NCBI RefSeq assembly: GCF_002222615.2
Contig: NZ_CP022412.2
Coordinates: 3,472,001 to 3,536,000 of the forward strand
Reading direction: 5' to 3'
From: Bacteroides caccae
GTDB lineage: Bacteria > Bacteroidota > Bacteroidia > Bacteroidales > Bacteroidaceae
Length of the DNA stretch: 64,000 nt
Positions 17,835 through 26,673 of this stretch are shown here, one piece after another. A program made the translations under genes and the position numbers. The notes under the pieces are model-generated. The model was not told the origin of the DNA. It saw only the letters and a program-made list of their open reading frames with translations, and did not search any database. Position 1 is the stretch's first letter, and each line of letters starts with the position of its first letter.

Positions 17835-20024
17835 ATGTCAAAACTAAGATTCAGAGTAGTAGAGACTGCTTTCAAGAAGAAAGCGGTTGAGGTAGCAACT
17901 CCTGTTGAACGTCCGTCGGAATATTTCGCCAAGTATGTGTTCAACAAGGAAAAGATGTTTAAATACCTTCCCAGCAAAGTGTATAATGCACTGATTGATG
18001 CTATTGATAATGGTGCTCCGCTAGACCGTAGCATTGCTGACGAAGTAGCTGCCGGCATGAAAAAATGGGCTATCGAAATGGGTGTCACTCATTATACCCA
18101 CTGGTTTGCACCCCTGACCGAAGGTACGGCAGAAAAACATGATGCTTTTGTTGAACATGACGGTAAAGGTGGCATGATGGAAGAATTTACGGGCAAATTA
18201 CTTGTTCAGCAAGAGCCGGATGCTTCCTCTTTCCCGAATGGAGGTATCCGTAATACTTTTGAAGCCCGTGGATATAGTGCCTGGGACCCTTCATCTCCTG
18301 CATTCATTGTAGATGATACTCTTTGTATCCCGACTGTGTTTATTGCATACACCGGCGAGGCCCTTGACTATAAAGCTCCATTATTGAAAGCATTACGTGC
18401 AGTAGACAAAGCAGCCGTAGACGTCTGCCATTATTTCAATCCGGAAGTGAAAAAAGTGGTTGCCTACCTTGGCTGGGAACAAGAATATTTTTTAGTTGAT
18501 GAAGGTTTATATGCTGCCCGCCCTGACTTATTAATGACAGGACGTACCTTAATGGGACATGACAGTGCTAAAAACCAGCAGTTGGAAGACCACTACTTCG
18601 GTGCTATCCCCACCCGTGTAGCTGCTTTTATGAAAGAGCTCGAAATTGAAGCTCTGAAATTGGGTATTCCCGTAAAGACCCGTCACAACGAGGTTGCTCC
18701 TAATCAGTTCGAGTTAGCTCCGATATTCGAAGAATGTAACCTGGCAAATGACCATAACTTATTGATTATGTCATTGATGCGCAAGGTAAGCCGTCGACAC
18801 GGTTTCCGTGTATTACTTCATGAAAAGCCATTTAAAGGTGTCAACGGTTCCGGTAAGCACAACAACTGGTCATTGGGTACTGATACGGGAATCTTATTAA
18901 TGGGACCGGGGAAGACACCGGAAGACAATCTGCGTTTCGTGACATTTGTAGTAAATACGTTAATGGCAGTTTATCATCATAACGGGTTACTGAAGGCTTC
19001 TATCTCCAGTGCAACCAACGCCCACCGCTTAGGCGCCAACGAAGCACCTCCCGCAATCATATCTTCTTTCCTCGGAAAGCAGTTATCGCAAGTATTAGAC
19101 CATATTGAAAACAGCACAAAAGACAATTTAATCAGCCTTAGCGGCAAACAGGGAATGAAACTGGATATTCCGCAAATACCGGAATTGTTGATTGACAATA
19201 CAGACCGTAACCGCACCTCTCCTTTTGCCTTCACCGGAAACCGTTTCGAATTCCGTGCCGTAGGTTCCGAAGCAAACTGCGCCTCTGCAATGATTGCGCT
19301 GAACTCCGCAGTAGCAGACCAGTTAGCGAAGTTCAAGAAAGACGTGGACGCTCTAATTGAAAAAGGAGAACCGAAAGTTTCCGCTATCCTTGAAATCATT
19401 CGCGGATATATCAAAGAATGTAAAGCCATTCACTTCGACGGCAACGGCTACAGTGACGAATGGAAAGAAGAGGCTGCACGCCGTGGTCTGGATTGTGAAA
19501 CGAGTGTTCCCGTTATCTTCGACAACTACCTGAAACCGGAAACGATTGCCATGTTCGAAGCTACCGGTGTAATGACAAAGAAAGAGTTGGAAGCACGCAA
19601 TGAAGTGAAATGGGAAACCTACACGAAGAAGATCCAGATTGAAGCCCGTGTATTGGGTGACTTGGCTATGAACCACATTATACCGGTTGCAACCCAGTAT
19701 CAGACGGATTTGATTAATAACGTCTATAAAATGCAATCCCTGTTTCCGGCAGAAAAAGCGGCGAAACTATCAGCAAAGAATCTGGAACTTATCGAAGAAA
19801 TTGCTGACCGTACAGCCTTCATCAAAGAGCATGTAGACGCAATGGTAGAAGCGCGTAAAGTGGCGAACAAGATTGAAAGCGAACGTGAAAAAGCCATTGC
19901 TTATCACGACACGATTGTTCCGGCACTGGAAGAAATTCGTTATCACATCGACAAGTTGGAACTTATCGTTGACAACCAGATGTGGACACTTCCGAAATAC
20001 AGAGAACTATTATTTGTAAGATAG
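17835..20024 (+). CDS. glnN: Glutamine synthetase, type III
   Basis: GSIII makes glutamine from glutamate, ammonia and ATP and forms large double-ring oligomers. The 729-residue length separates it from GSI (~470) and GSII (~350). Recognisable segments are HYTHWFAPLTEGTAEKHDAF near 87, FIVDDTLCIPTVFIAYTGE, LGWEQEYFLVDEG near 216, KTRHNEVAPNQFELAPIFEE near 281 and NGSGKHNNWSLGTD near 337 for the active site. The C-terminal KANKIESEREKAIAYHD is the GSIII-specific extension. It follows the amt scar by 61 bp. Two hairpins lie downstream, the second with a T-rich tail. Confidence 0.96.
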   Translation: MSKLRFRVVETAFKKKAVEVATPVERPSEYFAKYVFNKEKMFKYLPSKVYNALIDAIDNGAPLDRSIADEVAAGMKKWAIEMGVTHYTHWFAPLTEGTAEKHDAFVEHDGKGGMMEEFTGKLLVQQEPDASSFPNGGIRNTFEARGYSAWDPSSPAFIVDDTLCIPTVFIAYTGEALDYKAPLLKALRAVDKAAVDVCHYFNPEVKKVVAYLGWEQEYFLVDEGLYAARPDLLMTGRTLMGHDSAKNQQLEDHYFGAIPTRVAAFMKELEIEALKLGIPVKTRHNEVAPNQFELAPIFEECNLANDHNLLIMSLMRKVSRRHGFRVLLHEKPFKGVNGSGKHNNWSLGTDTGILLMGPGKTPEDNLRFVTFVVNTLMAVYHHNGLLKASISSATNAHRLGANEAPPAIISSFLGKQLSQVLDHIENSTKDNLISLSGKQGMKLDIPQIPELLIDNTDRNRTSPFAFTGNRFEFRAVGSEANCASAMIALNSAVADQLAKFKKDVDALIEKGEPKVSAILEIIRGYIKECKAIHFDGNGYSDEWKEEAARRGLDCETSVPVIFDNYLKPETIAMFEATGVMTKKELEARNEVKWETYTKKIQIEARVLGDLAMNHIIPVATQYQTDLINNVYKMQSLFPAEKAAKLSAKNLELIEEIADRTAFIKEHVDAMVEARKVANKIESEREKAIAYHDTIVPALEEIRYHIDKLELIVDNQMWTLPKYRELLFVR

Positions 20025-20034
20025 AAAAAGAGAA

Positions 20035-20062
20035 TGTCCGATGAAGAAGTTTTCATCGGACA
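20035..20062 (+). terminator. Hairpin after glnN
   Basis: An 11-bp perfect stem (TGTCCGATGAA with TTCATCGGACA, 6-nt loop) starts 10 bp after the glnN stop. It lacks a T-run, so it may protect the mRNA 3' end and not terminate by itself. Confidence 0.5.
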
Positions 20063-20112
20063 TAAAGTAGAAATGATCTATTTCTTTTGTTGGTTGTTTT
20101 AAGTTTGCAGTG

Positions 20113-20150
20113 GAGGGGTACCGTGAGGTAGCCCTCTTCTTTTTCTTATT
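20113..20150 (+). terminator. Intrinsic terminator for glnN
   Basis: GAGGGGTACC pairs with GGTAGCCCTC around a GTGA loop (one mismatch), followed by TTCTTTTTCTTATTTT. It also separates glnN from the convergent HdeD-like gene. Confidence 0.75.
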
Positions 20151-20729
20151 TTATTCAATAATCTTCGCATCCTCAATATCCTCATCGTGATGTGATATCG
20201 GGTTCTTCGGACGGCAACGTACAAACTTAAACCAGTTTATCAATTCAGAAAGCGAATATACCAAGCTACTGATACCAATAATTATAAACGCTGTATTACG
20301 TGCTCCTGTCGGATTGAATAAAGCAACGATGCCCGCAATTAAAATCAAAGCGGGAACCAGATAAAATGCTCCCGGAACAGGTGTCCAACGACGAGCCATT
20401 GACAAGGAAGCTATCTGCTGCACCCCTCCCATTATCAGGATAAAACCTAACAAGAACATCAGGACATCTGCAAAAAATTCGGGCATTACAATCAGCCAAA
20501 GTCCGAAAAGCAGACTGCCGACTCCTTCTATCGGAAAACGGGGCGAAACTCCGTCTTCGGATTTCTTACGTCCGAAATAGCCGAAAAGGCTGATAACACC
20601 GGGAATCAAAAAGGCAACTCCAACCGTAATAACGATATAACTGGCAGCTGTATTAGGCCATAGCACCAACACCAGACCAATCACTAATGCAAAGAGAATA
20701 CGAATAAGGGAATAATTCATTGTTTTCAT
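20151..20729 (-). CDS. HdeD/DUF308-like membrane protein
   Basis: From the ATG at 20727-20729 the protein has 192 residues (MKTMNYSLIRILFALVIGLV). It shows paired hydrophobic segments separated by short loops: ~8-25, 28-48, 66-85, 88-107, 117-137 and 142-160. This is the pattern of the HdeD/DUF308 family, linked to acid stress in enterobacteria. The glycine-rich helices (LLFGLWLIVMPEFF, FLLGFILIMGGVQQI) fit. An acidic, charged tail (HHDEDIEDAKIIE) ends it. An earlier start at 20816 would add an unlikely 29-residue extension. Its role in this organism is unknown. Confidence 0.8.
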   Translation of the reverse strand: MKTMNYSLIRILFALVIGLVLVLWPNTAASYIVITVGVAFLIPGVISLFGYFGRKKSEDGVSPRFPIEGVGSLLFGLWLIVMPEFFADVLMFLLGFILIMGGVQQIASLSMARRWTPVPGAFYLVPALILIAGIVALFNPTGARNTAFIIIGISSLVYSLSELINWFKFVRCRPKNPISHHDEDIEDAKIIE

Positions 20730-20865
20730 AAATTCTATATTTTTTAACCAAGTCTGTTTCAATACTTTTGCGAATATAAGTGTTTCTACTGATATATAAA
20801 AATAACAAATAAACATTGTAATAAGTTCGTAACAAAATCGTTATAGCTATTACATCTCACTTAGA

Positions 20866-20873
20866 TACTTTTG
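20866..20873 (+). promoter_or_regulatory. Bacteroides -7 box (TACTTTTG) for ppk-ppx
   Basis: TACTTTTG fits TAnnTTTG, 27 bp before the ATG at 20901. It overlaps a TTG at 20871 that could otherwise be read as a start, which supports the ATG. Confidence 0.55.
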
Positions 20874-20900
20874 CAGAAAATTAAAAATAGATTCTTCATC

Positions 20901-22988
20901 ATGAAACCAAGCGAAACAAGAAAGAAGTGCCCTTATGTTGAGCGTGACATCAGTTGGATGTATTTCAACCAACGTATCTTACTCGAAGCTGCCCGCCCGG
21001 AAGTTCCTTTACTGGAACGGCTGACTTTTCTTGGCATCTATTCGAACAATCTTGACGAGTTCTTCCGCGTCCGTGTCGCTACCTTAAACCGGATTATAGA
21101 GTATGACGACAAGAATATACAGAAAGAACAGGAAATCGCTGCGCACACACTGAAACAGATAGGTAAACTGCACAACCGTTACTATGAACAGTTTGAAGAA
21201 ACGTTCGCTTCTATCATGGAAGAACTGAAAAAAGAGAATATCTACGTTATCAAAGAAACGGAAATGAACGATGAGCAGAAAGCGTTCATCACTTCTTTCT
21301 ATCGTAATAAGCTGAACGGTTCCACCAACCCTCTTTTCCTTAACGGTCCCCGACAGCTGGACGACCAGACAGATGAAGATATTTACCTGGCTATCCGCTT
21401 GCTCCGCAAAGATGAAGCAGGAAAAATAAAAGAGAAGGATTACGCGGTTATCCAACTGCCCGTTGGGGAATTCGGACGCTTCATCCAACTACCCGAATCG
21501 GAAGGAAAGACCTATCTAATGTTTCTTGATGATGTTATCCGTTACTGCCTGCCAATGATTTTTGTCGGAATGAAATATACGGATTATGAAGCATATACCT
21601 TCAAATTTACCAAAGACGCTGAAATGGAAATAGACAGTGATTTGCGGACCGGCGTACTTCAGAAAATCTCCAAAGGAGTGAAAAGCCGCAAGAAAGGCGA
21701 ACCTCTCCGTTTTGTATATGACGAGCAAATCCCCAGGGACTTGCTAAAAAGACTGACCGACCGGCTGAATATAGACAAGAACGACACCCGCGTAGCCGGC
21801 GGACGTTATCATAATTTCAAAGACCTGATGAAATTTCCTGTCTGCGGACACAGTCATCTGAAATATCCAGTTTGGGAACCGATTTTCAAACCCGAACTAA
21901 ATGGTACAGAAAGCCTGCTGACCCTGATTCGCCAGAAAGACCGTTCACTACATTATCCTTATCATAGTTTTGATACGTTCATCCGCGTACTGCGCGAAGC
22001 TGCTATCAGCAAAGAAGTGAAAAGCATCAAGATGACGCTTTACCGACTAGCTAAAGACTCCAAAGTGGTTAAAGCATTGATTTGCGCAGCAAAGAACGGT
22101 AAGAAAGTGACGGTAGTCATCGAACTACTGGCACGTTTTGACGAAGCCTCAAATATCAACTGGAGTAAAAGGATGCAGGATGCAGGAATCCGTGTAATCT
22201 TCGGGGTGGAAGGGCTGAAGATTCACTCCAAACTGGTGCACATCGGGACAAGACATGGAGATATTGTCTGTATCAGTACAGGCAACTTCCACGAAGGAAA
22301 TGCACGTATGTATACCGACTATACCATTATGACAGCTCACCGTCCCATTGTCCGGGAAGTAAATGCAGTATTTGACTTTATCGAGAAGCCATACACTCCC
22401 GTCAATTTCAAAGAGTTGCTCGTTTCTCCCAATGATATGCGTAAACGGTTGATTGCCCTTATCAATAAGGAGATAAAGAACAAGGAACAAGGAAAAGACG
22501 CCTATATCCTTGCCAAAGTAAATCACATAACAGACCGCGCACTTATCGAAAAGCTATACGAAGCCTCAGCAGCAGGAGTCAAGATAGAACTAGTTGTACG
22601 CGGCAACTGTTCTTTAGTACCGGGCGTTCCGGGTGTCAGTGAAAATATACATATCAATGGAATTATCGACCGTTATCTTGAACACTCACGTATTTTCATT
22701 TTCGCTAATGCCGGAGAAGAAAGGTATTATATCGGTTCAGCAGATTGGATGCCACGCAATCTGGACAACCGCATCGAAGTACTGGCTCCTGTTTATGACA
22801 AAGAGATACAGGCGGATTTAAAACGGATTGTTTGTTACGGGTTTCAAGATACAGCCAAAGGACGCATAGTAGACGGAATGGGAACCAACCGGATATGGAA
22901 TTTTCCGTTTACTCCCCCGCTTAGTGAAGAAATGGCATCGCTTTTCCGTTCACAAGAAAAATTATATAACGAATACAAGAACACATGA
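20901..22988 (+). CDS. ppk1: Polyphosphate kinase 1
   Basis: PPK1 reversibly polymerises the gamma-phosphate of ATP into inorganic polyphosphate. The 695-residue protein has the full four-domain layout. It opens with RDISWMYFNQRILLEA, followed by SNNLDEFFRVRVATL. The two catalytic histidines are in place: His442 in KIHSKLVHIG and His595 in LEHSRIFIF, close to the E. coli positions 435 and 592. YYIGSADWMPRNLDNRIEV is the conserved C-terminal signature. The start is the ATG at 20901, since the TTG further upstream lies in the promoter box. The stop overlaps the start of the ppx/gppA gene by 4 nt. Confidence 0.96.
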   Translation: MKPSETRKKCPYVERDISWMYFNQRILLEAARPEVPLLERLTFLGIYSNNLDEFFRVRVATLNRIIEYDDKNIQKEQEIAAHTLKQIGKLHNRYYEQFEETFASIMEELKKENIYVIKETEMNDEQKAFITSFYRNKLNGSTNPLFLNGPRQLDDQTDEDIYLAIRLLRKDEAGKIKEKDYAVIQLPVGEFGRFIQLPESEGKTYLMFLDDVIRYCLPMIFVGMKYTDYEAYTFKFTKDAEMEIDSDLRTGVLQKISKGVKSRKKGEPLRFVYDEQIPRDLLKRLTDRLNIDKNDTRVAGGRYHNFKDLMKFPVCGHSHLKYPVWEPIFKPELNGTESLLTLIRQKDRSLHYPYHSFDTFIRVLREAAISKEVKSIKMTLYRLAKDSKVVKALICAAKNGKKVTVVIELLARFDEASNINWSKRMQDAGIRVIFGVEGLKIHSKLVHIGTRHGDIVCISTGNFHEGNARMYTDYTIMTAHRPIVREVNAVFDFIEKPYTPVNFKELLVSPNDMRKRLIALINKEIKNKEQGKDAYILAKVNHITDRALIEKLYEASAAGVKIELVVRGNCSLVPGVPGVSENIHINGIIDRYLEHSRIFIFANAGEERYYIGSADWMPRNLDNRIEVLAPVYDKEIQADLKRIVCYGFQDTAKGRIVDGMGTNRIWNFPFTPPLSEEMASLFRSQEKLYNEYKNT

Positions 22989-23926
22989 TGATAAATATGA
23001 AGAAAGTTAATTATGCAGCAATCGACATCGGTTCCAATGCCGTACGACTACTGATAAAATGCGTAAACGAAGAAAATGCGCCCGAACTTATGAGTAAGGT
23101 GCAACTCATCCGTATCCCGTTACGGCTAGGAGAAGACGCTTTCACAGCAGGTATTATTTCAGCAGAAAAAGAAAAGAAACTGATCCGGCTGATGAAAGCT
23201 TACAAGCAGTTAATGAAAATATATGATGTAGTGGATTATCGCGCCTGTGCCACGTCCGCTATGCGTGATGTCCGGAACGGTAAAGCTATCGTCCGGCAAA
23301 TAGCCAAGAAAACGGGTATTCGTGTAGATATTATCGACGGACAGGAAGAAGCGCATATCGTATATGACAATCATATCGAGCAACTGTTTGCTTCCGGACA
23401 GAATTATCTATATGTAGATGTTGGCGGCGGTAGTACGGAAATCAATCTTATCAGTAACGGAGAACTGAAAAACTCCCGTTCATATAATATAGGTACAGTC
23501 CGTATGCTTAGCGGCATGGTGAAAGAGGAGGAAAAAGAAGCGTTGCGTACTGACCTGATTGGTATTGCCACAGAATATGCGCCTGTCAGCATTATCGGTT
23601 CGGGGGGAAATATCAACAAACTCTTCCGTCTCGCGGATAAAAAGGATAAAAAGGCTTCTCTCCTACCAGTTGAGTCACTACGTGAGATTTATTTAGCATT
23701 ACAGGTACTTCCCGCCGAACAGCGCATCAAACAATACAAGCTAAAACCGGATCGGGCAGATGTAATTGTTCCGGCAGCAGAGATATTTCTTGAGGTGGCG
23801 ACTTATGTAAAAGCTACCGGTATTATTGTACCTACTATCGGATTGTCCGATGGTATCATTGATAGTCTGTACACACAGAATATGAATGTACCACCTGTTT
23901 CGCATAATTCTACTTCTCTAAGTTAA
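22985..23926 (+). CDS. ppx: Ppx/GppA-family exopolyphosphatase
   Basis: The family hydrolyses terminal phosphates of polyphosphate or the pentaphosphate of pppGpp. The 313-residue protein is the short single-module form: an ASKHA ATPase-like fold without the C-terminal HD domain of longer members. AAIDIGSNAVRLL at the start and YVDVGGGSTEINLI near 141 are the phosphate-binding loops, and IIGSGGNINKLFRL near 199 the third. Its ATG overlaps the ppk stop by 4 nt, so synthesis and breakdown of polyphosphate are translationally coupled. MMINMKKVNY offers three nearby Met codons; I kept the first because of the overlap. Confidence 0.92.
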   Translation: MMINMKKVNYAAIDIGSNAVRLLIKCVNEENAPELMSKVQLIRIPLRLGEDAFTAGIISAEKEKKLIRLMKAYKQLMKIYDVVDYRACATSAMRDVRNGKAIVRQIAKKTGIRVDIIDGQEEAHIVYDNHIEQLFASGQNYLYVDVGGGSTEINLISNGELKNSRSYNIGTVRMLSGMVKEEEKEALRTDLIGIATEYAPVSIIGSGGNINKLFRLADKKDKKASLLPVESLREIYLALQVLPAEQRIKQYKLKPDRADVIVPAAEIFLEVATYVKATGIIVPTIGLSDGIIDSLYTQNMNVPPVSHNSTSLS

Positions 23927-23952
23927 AGAATTTATGCCTCAGTTTGCAACAA

Positions 23953-24050
23953 TTTATTCGTCTGACAGCTGTCTTCTTTTCATCTGACAGTTGTTAGACG
24001 AAAAGACAACAGTTGTCAAACGAATGTTCAACAACTGTCAGACGAATAAA
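23953..24050. repeat. 98-bp nested palindrome cluster
   Basis: A perfect 16-bp inverted repeat (TTTATTCGTCTGACAG at 23953-23968, its complement at 24035-24050) encloses two further imperfect copies of the CGTCTGACAGTTGT motif, near 23982-24000 and 24005-24023. It lies just after ppx and before the convergent LruC gene. It could fold as a long cruciform or RNA hairpin. No T-run follows, and no target duplication is visible. Confidence 0.7.
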
Positions 24051-24104
24051 ATCATGCAAAACAAATACTACTACCTTACAATCAAAACATTAATTCGTAG
24101 CAAA

Positions 24105-24137
24105 AACCACCGGAAAACAAAAACTTCTCCGGCGGTT
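24105..24137 (-). terminator. Intrinsic terminator for the first LruC gene
   Basis: On the minus strand AACCGCCGGA pairs with TCCGGTGGTT (one G-T pair) and is followed by TTTT, 23 bp after the stop of the lipoprotein gene at 24160. Confidence 0.7.
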
Positions 24138-24159
24138 GACTTATATTTAAAAGAAAAGG

Positions 24160-26514
24160 TTAGTATTCTATCACTTTATCACTACTTGAAGGCATATTAT
24201 ACCAATCGGTATTAGTACTCTGGTCATGTGCCCAGTCCGCAAACTTAGCATACGCCTCTGTTATCACAGTTCTTTCTGTCGGATATGCGAATTTATCAGG
24301 AACGCAAAGAGCCCATGTATTATTGACTACCTTGATAACCTCAAGCACGTTATTATCTGCCAACTGACCATTCGCCGTTGCCGAATTAAATTGATTCAAA
24401 TGAATCTCCGTTCTCTTTTCACCAGTACCCTGATATGCTATAAAGAAGTCTAAACAGTTTGTTACACTGGGAATGGATACGGCATTTTTAAGTTTGATTA
24501 TCACTTCAAGAGTATATATATCTGTTAGAGATGTACTTGCATTTCCAGTATTCAGCATAGGACGTTGTGTTCCGGTATATCCATATACAGAATGTGCATC
24601 TCCAAACAAAGGAATGACAAGTTCACTGCCAGTCGTCTCATAAGATGCATCTTCAAATATACGGGAAGCAGACAAAGAACCGTCACGTTGAGCGGCGCCG
24701 GCTCCAAAGTCAACCGTTTCCACATTACTTTTATTTATTCCCAGTATTCTTAATCCGGCACCTAATTGCTTCATGGCACCCACAGCCTGAAGGTCAACCA
24801 CGTATTTCAATTCTTTCACTTCATTACCGGCAACGGGTAAAGTCACGTTCAATACAATATCATTGAAATCATAATCGCCTGCTTTGGGATAATTATCTTC
24901 GAAAGCATAGGAATAAACGGCTTTCCGAATCTCCACGTCATCGGGGGTATCATCAGAACCATATCCTTCTTTTATACACCCATCTTCATCAGCAGGAAGC
25001 AAAAAATCTGCTTTTCCCGGATTGCAATAAGTGGCGGAATTCTGTAAGCCTTTATATACTAACCAGTCGAAAGGAGTCCACAGTGATTGCTCTTTTTCAT
25101 TAGAAGAGGTCTGATCTGTTATCTCACAAATAATGTTATTCGTGACTTTCGAATTTGATTCAATGAGCCCTGAAATATTAGCAATCGTATGAATTCTCAA
25201 CAAAGCCGTTCCCGTTGTGGGACCGACTACATGCCTATATAGACTAGCTTTACCTGTACAGGTCAGTATTGATTGTGCCTCCATCACAATATCATTGTTA
25301 TTTCCGTTATAACCCAACTCCCCACAAATAGCTTCAGAAGTATGCCCCATTACAAGTGTACCGAACTGAAACATTCCTGCCACATTCATATAACAGCCGT
25401 TCTTAACATTGGTATTGTTATTACCATTAATACTACCAGCCTCAATAACACCGTGATTTATCAGTGTTGTACCGCTTGTAGATGCATTGTAAGAATTCAA
25501 TTTAAGCGTTCCATAATTCATGAAATCAACCCCACTTCCACCGCCATCAATATTTAAACGGGAACAATCAATCATACCAGCATTATAATTACTAAACCCG
25601 GCAGAACTATTTGTTATTGAAATATCTCCCTCACCTATAATACTACCACCCGGCATTACAGTTATATAAGAAGCCCGAGTCAATATCAAACTGGCATTTC
25701 TAGTTATTTCTATTTTTCCTCCATTTTCAACTATTACCTCCGTTATATCACTGAATTGATTTTCGTTTTCAATCACCCATGTACTTCCTTCAGGAACAAT
25801 CACTTTCACGGCATTAGCTCCACCCCAAGTTCCTCCTGTAGTAAATCTTGCCCTAAAGCCCCCTTCCTGAATCTTAAACCAACGTTCCTTTTCCTTGAAA
25901 ACAGGAAGATTATAGGCAGAATACTGGTCAAATCCAGAGCCAAGATCCCAGCCGGACTTAATAATAGTAGCATAGGCCTTTTTATTACTAATATACTCAT
26001 CTGTATAAGGAGCTGCCATAGCAGGTATATCTGTTATAGTTCTCGTGATAGAACAAGTAGTACTACCTTCTTTATTTCCGAAACAGGCCTTCACCTCTTC
26101 ATTTTCAATAGCGATCGGTTGCACAAGATAATGTCCTTTTCTGTCTACACGCGCGACAAATACTCTATCGAGTGCAGTAGCACAATCCATTACAACATTA
26201 AAAGATGTACTTCTATTTGCAACACCTTCTGCTAAAAGTTTGGCATTACTTTCCGGACTTAAAGGATTCGCATCAAATATCCGTATCGGATAATCCTCTC
26301 CTAAATCTCCATTAACCGTCACGTGTGCAGTTACACTACGGGACATAGTCCAGTCTCCGTCAGGATCGATATTCTTTACCGGAAAAGTTTCTTCATAAAT
26401 CTGTCTCAGTTGTTCTGCATCAAACAGATTTTTCTCATTATCCACACAACTGATAAAAACGGCAGAAGTTGCCAATAAAGAAAAGGTTAATACTTTTGCA
26501 ATGTTTTGTTTCAT
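24160..26514 (-). CDS. LruC-domain lipoprotein with beta-helix-like middle (paralogue 1)
   Basis: A 784-residue envelope protein of unknown function. A lipoprotein signal (KVLTFSLLATSAVFISC, lipid-Cys about 23) is followed by an N-terminal domain to ~200. The middle (~230-430) has short repeating strands rich in G, N, I and V (VENGGKIEITRNASLILTRA, MNYGTLKLNS, NHGVIEAGSI), as in right-handed beta-helices. The C-terminal LruC/DUF4842 domain carries FEDNYPKAGDYDFNDIVLNV near 538, an Asp/Asn-rich loop that could bind calcium. The same architecture recurs at 38488-40872, and the LruC part at 47536-49578. Its own promoter and terminator make it monocistronic. Confidence 0.85.
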   Translation of the reverse strand: MKQNIAKVLTFSLLATSAVFISCVDNEKNLFDAEQLRQIYEETFPVKNIDPDGDWTMSRSVTAHVTVNGDLGEDYPIRIFDANPLSPESNAKLLAEGVANRSTSFNVVMDCATALDRVFVARVDRKGHYLVQPIAIENEEVKACFGNKEGSTTCSITRTITDIPAMAAPYTDEYISNKKAYATIIKSGWDLGSGFDQYSAYNLPVFKEKERWFKIQEGGFRARFTTGGTWGGANAVKVIVPEGSTWVIENENQFSDITEVIVENGGKIEITRNASLILTRASYITVMPGGSIIGEGDISITNSSAGFSNYNAGMIDCSRLNIDGGGSGVDFMNYGTLKLNSYNASTSGTTLINHGVIEAGSINGNNNTNVKNGCYMNVAGMFQFGTLVMGHTSEAICGELGYNGNNNDIVMEAQSILTCTGKASLYRHVVGPTTGTALLRIHTIANISGLIESNSKVTNNIICEITDQTSSNEKEQSLWTPFDWLVYKGLQNSATYCNPGKADFLLPADEDGCIKEGYGSDDTPDDVEIRKAVYSYAFEDNYPKAGDYDFNDIVLNVTLPVAGNEVKELKYVVDLQAVGAMKQLGAGLRILGINKSNVETVDFGAGAAQRDGSLSASRIFEDASYETTGSELVIPLFGDAHSVYGYTGTQRPMLNTGNASTSLTDIYTLEVIIKLKNAVSIPSVTNCLDFFIAYQGTGEKRTEIHLNQFNSATANGQLADNNVLEVIKVVNNTWALCVPDKFAYPTERTVITEAYAKFADWAHDQSTNTDWYNMPSSSDKVIEY

Positions 26515-26592
26515 AATCCCTTAATGCTTTAGTTCGTTTTATTTATGCGCAAAAACATCCACAACCCTCTCAATCATCGGTCATGGACGGTG

Positions 26593-26600
26593 CAAAGATA
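26593..26600 (-). promoter_or_regulatory. Bacteroides -7 box (TATCTTTG) for LruC paralogue 1
   Basis: TATCTTTG on the minus strand, 79 bp upstream of the ATG, matches TAnnTTTG exactly. The -33 element is not clear. Confidence 0.5.
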
Positions 26601-26620
26601 ACTGTATTTGCAGATATTAA

Positions 26621-26653
26621 ATAAAAAAAGGCTGCATTTTTCAATACAGCCTT
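26621..26653 (-). terminator. Intrinsic terminator for the anion permease gene
   Basis: AAGGCTG pairs with CAGCCTT, and on the minus strand seven T follow. The stem lies 21 bp after the permease stop at 26674. On the plus strand CCTGTTTTTTT also follows, but no plus-strand gene ends here. Confidence 0.75.
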
Positions 26654-26673
26654 CCTGTTTTTTTCTTTTTCAA

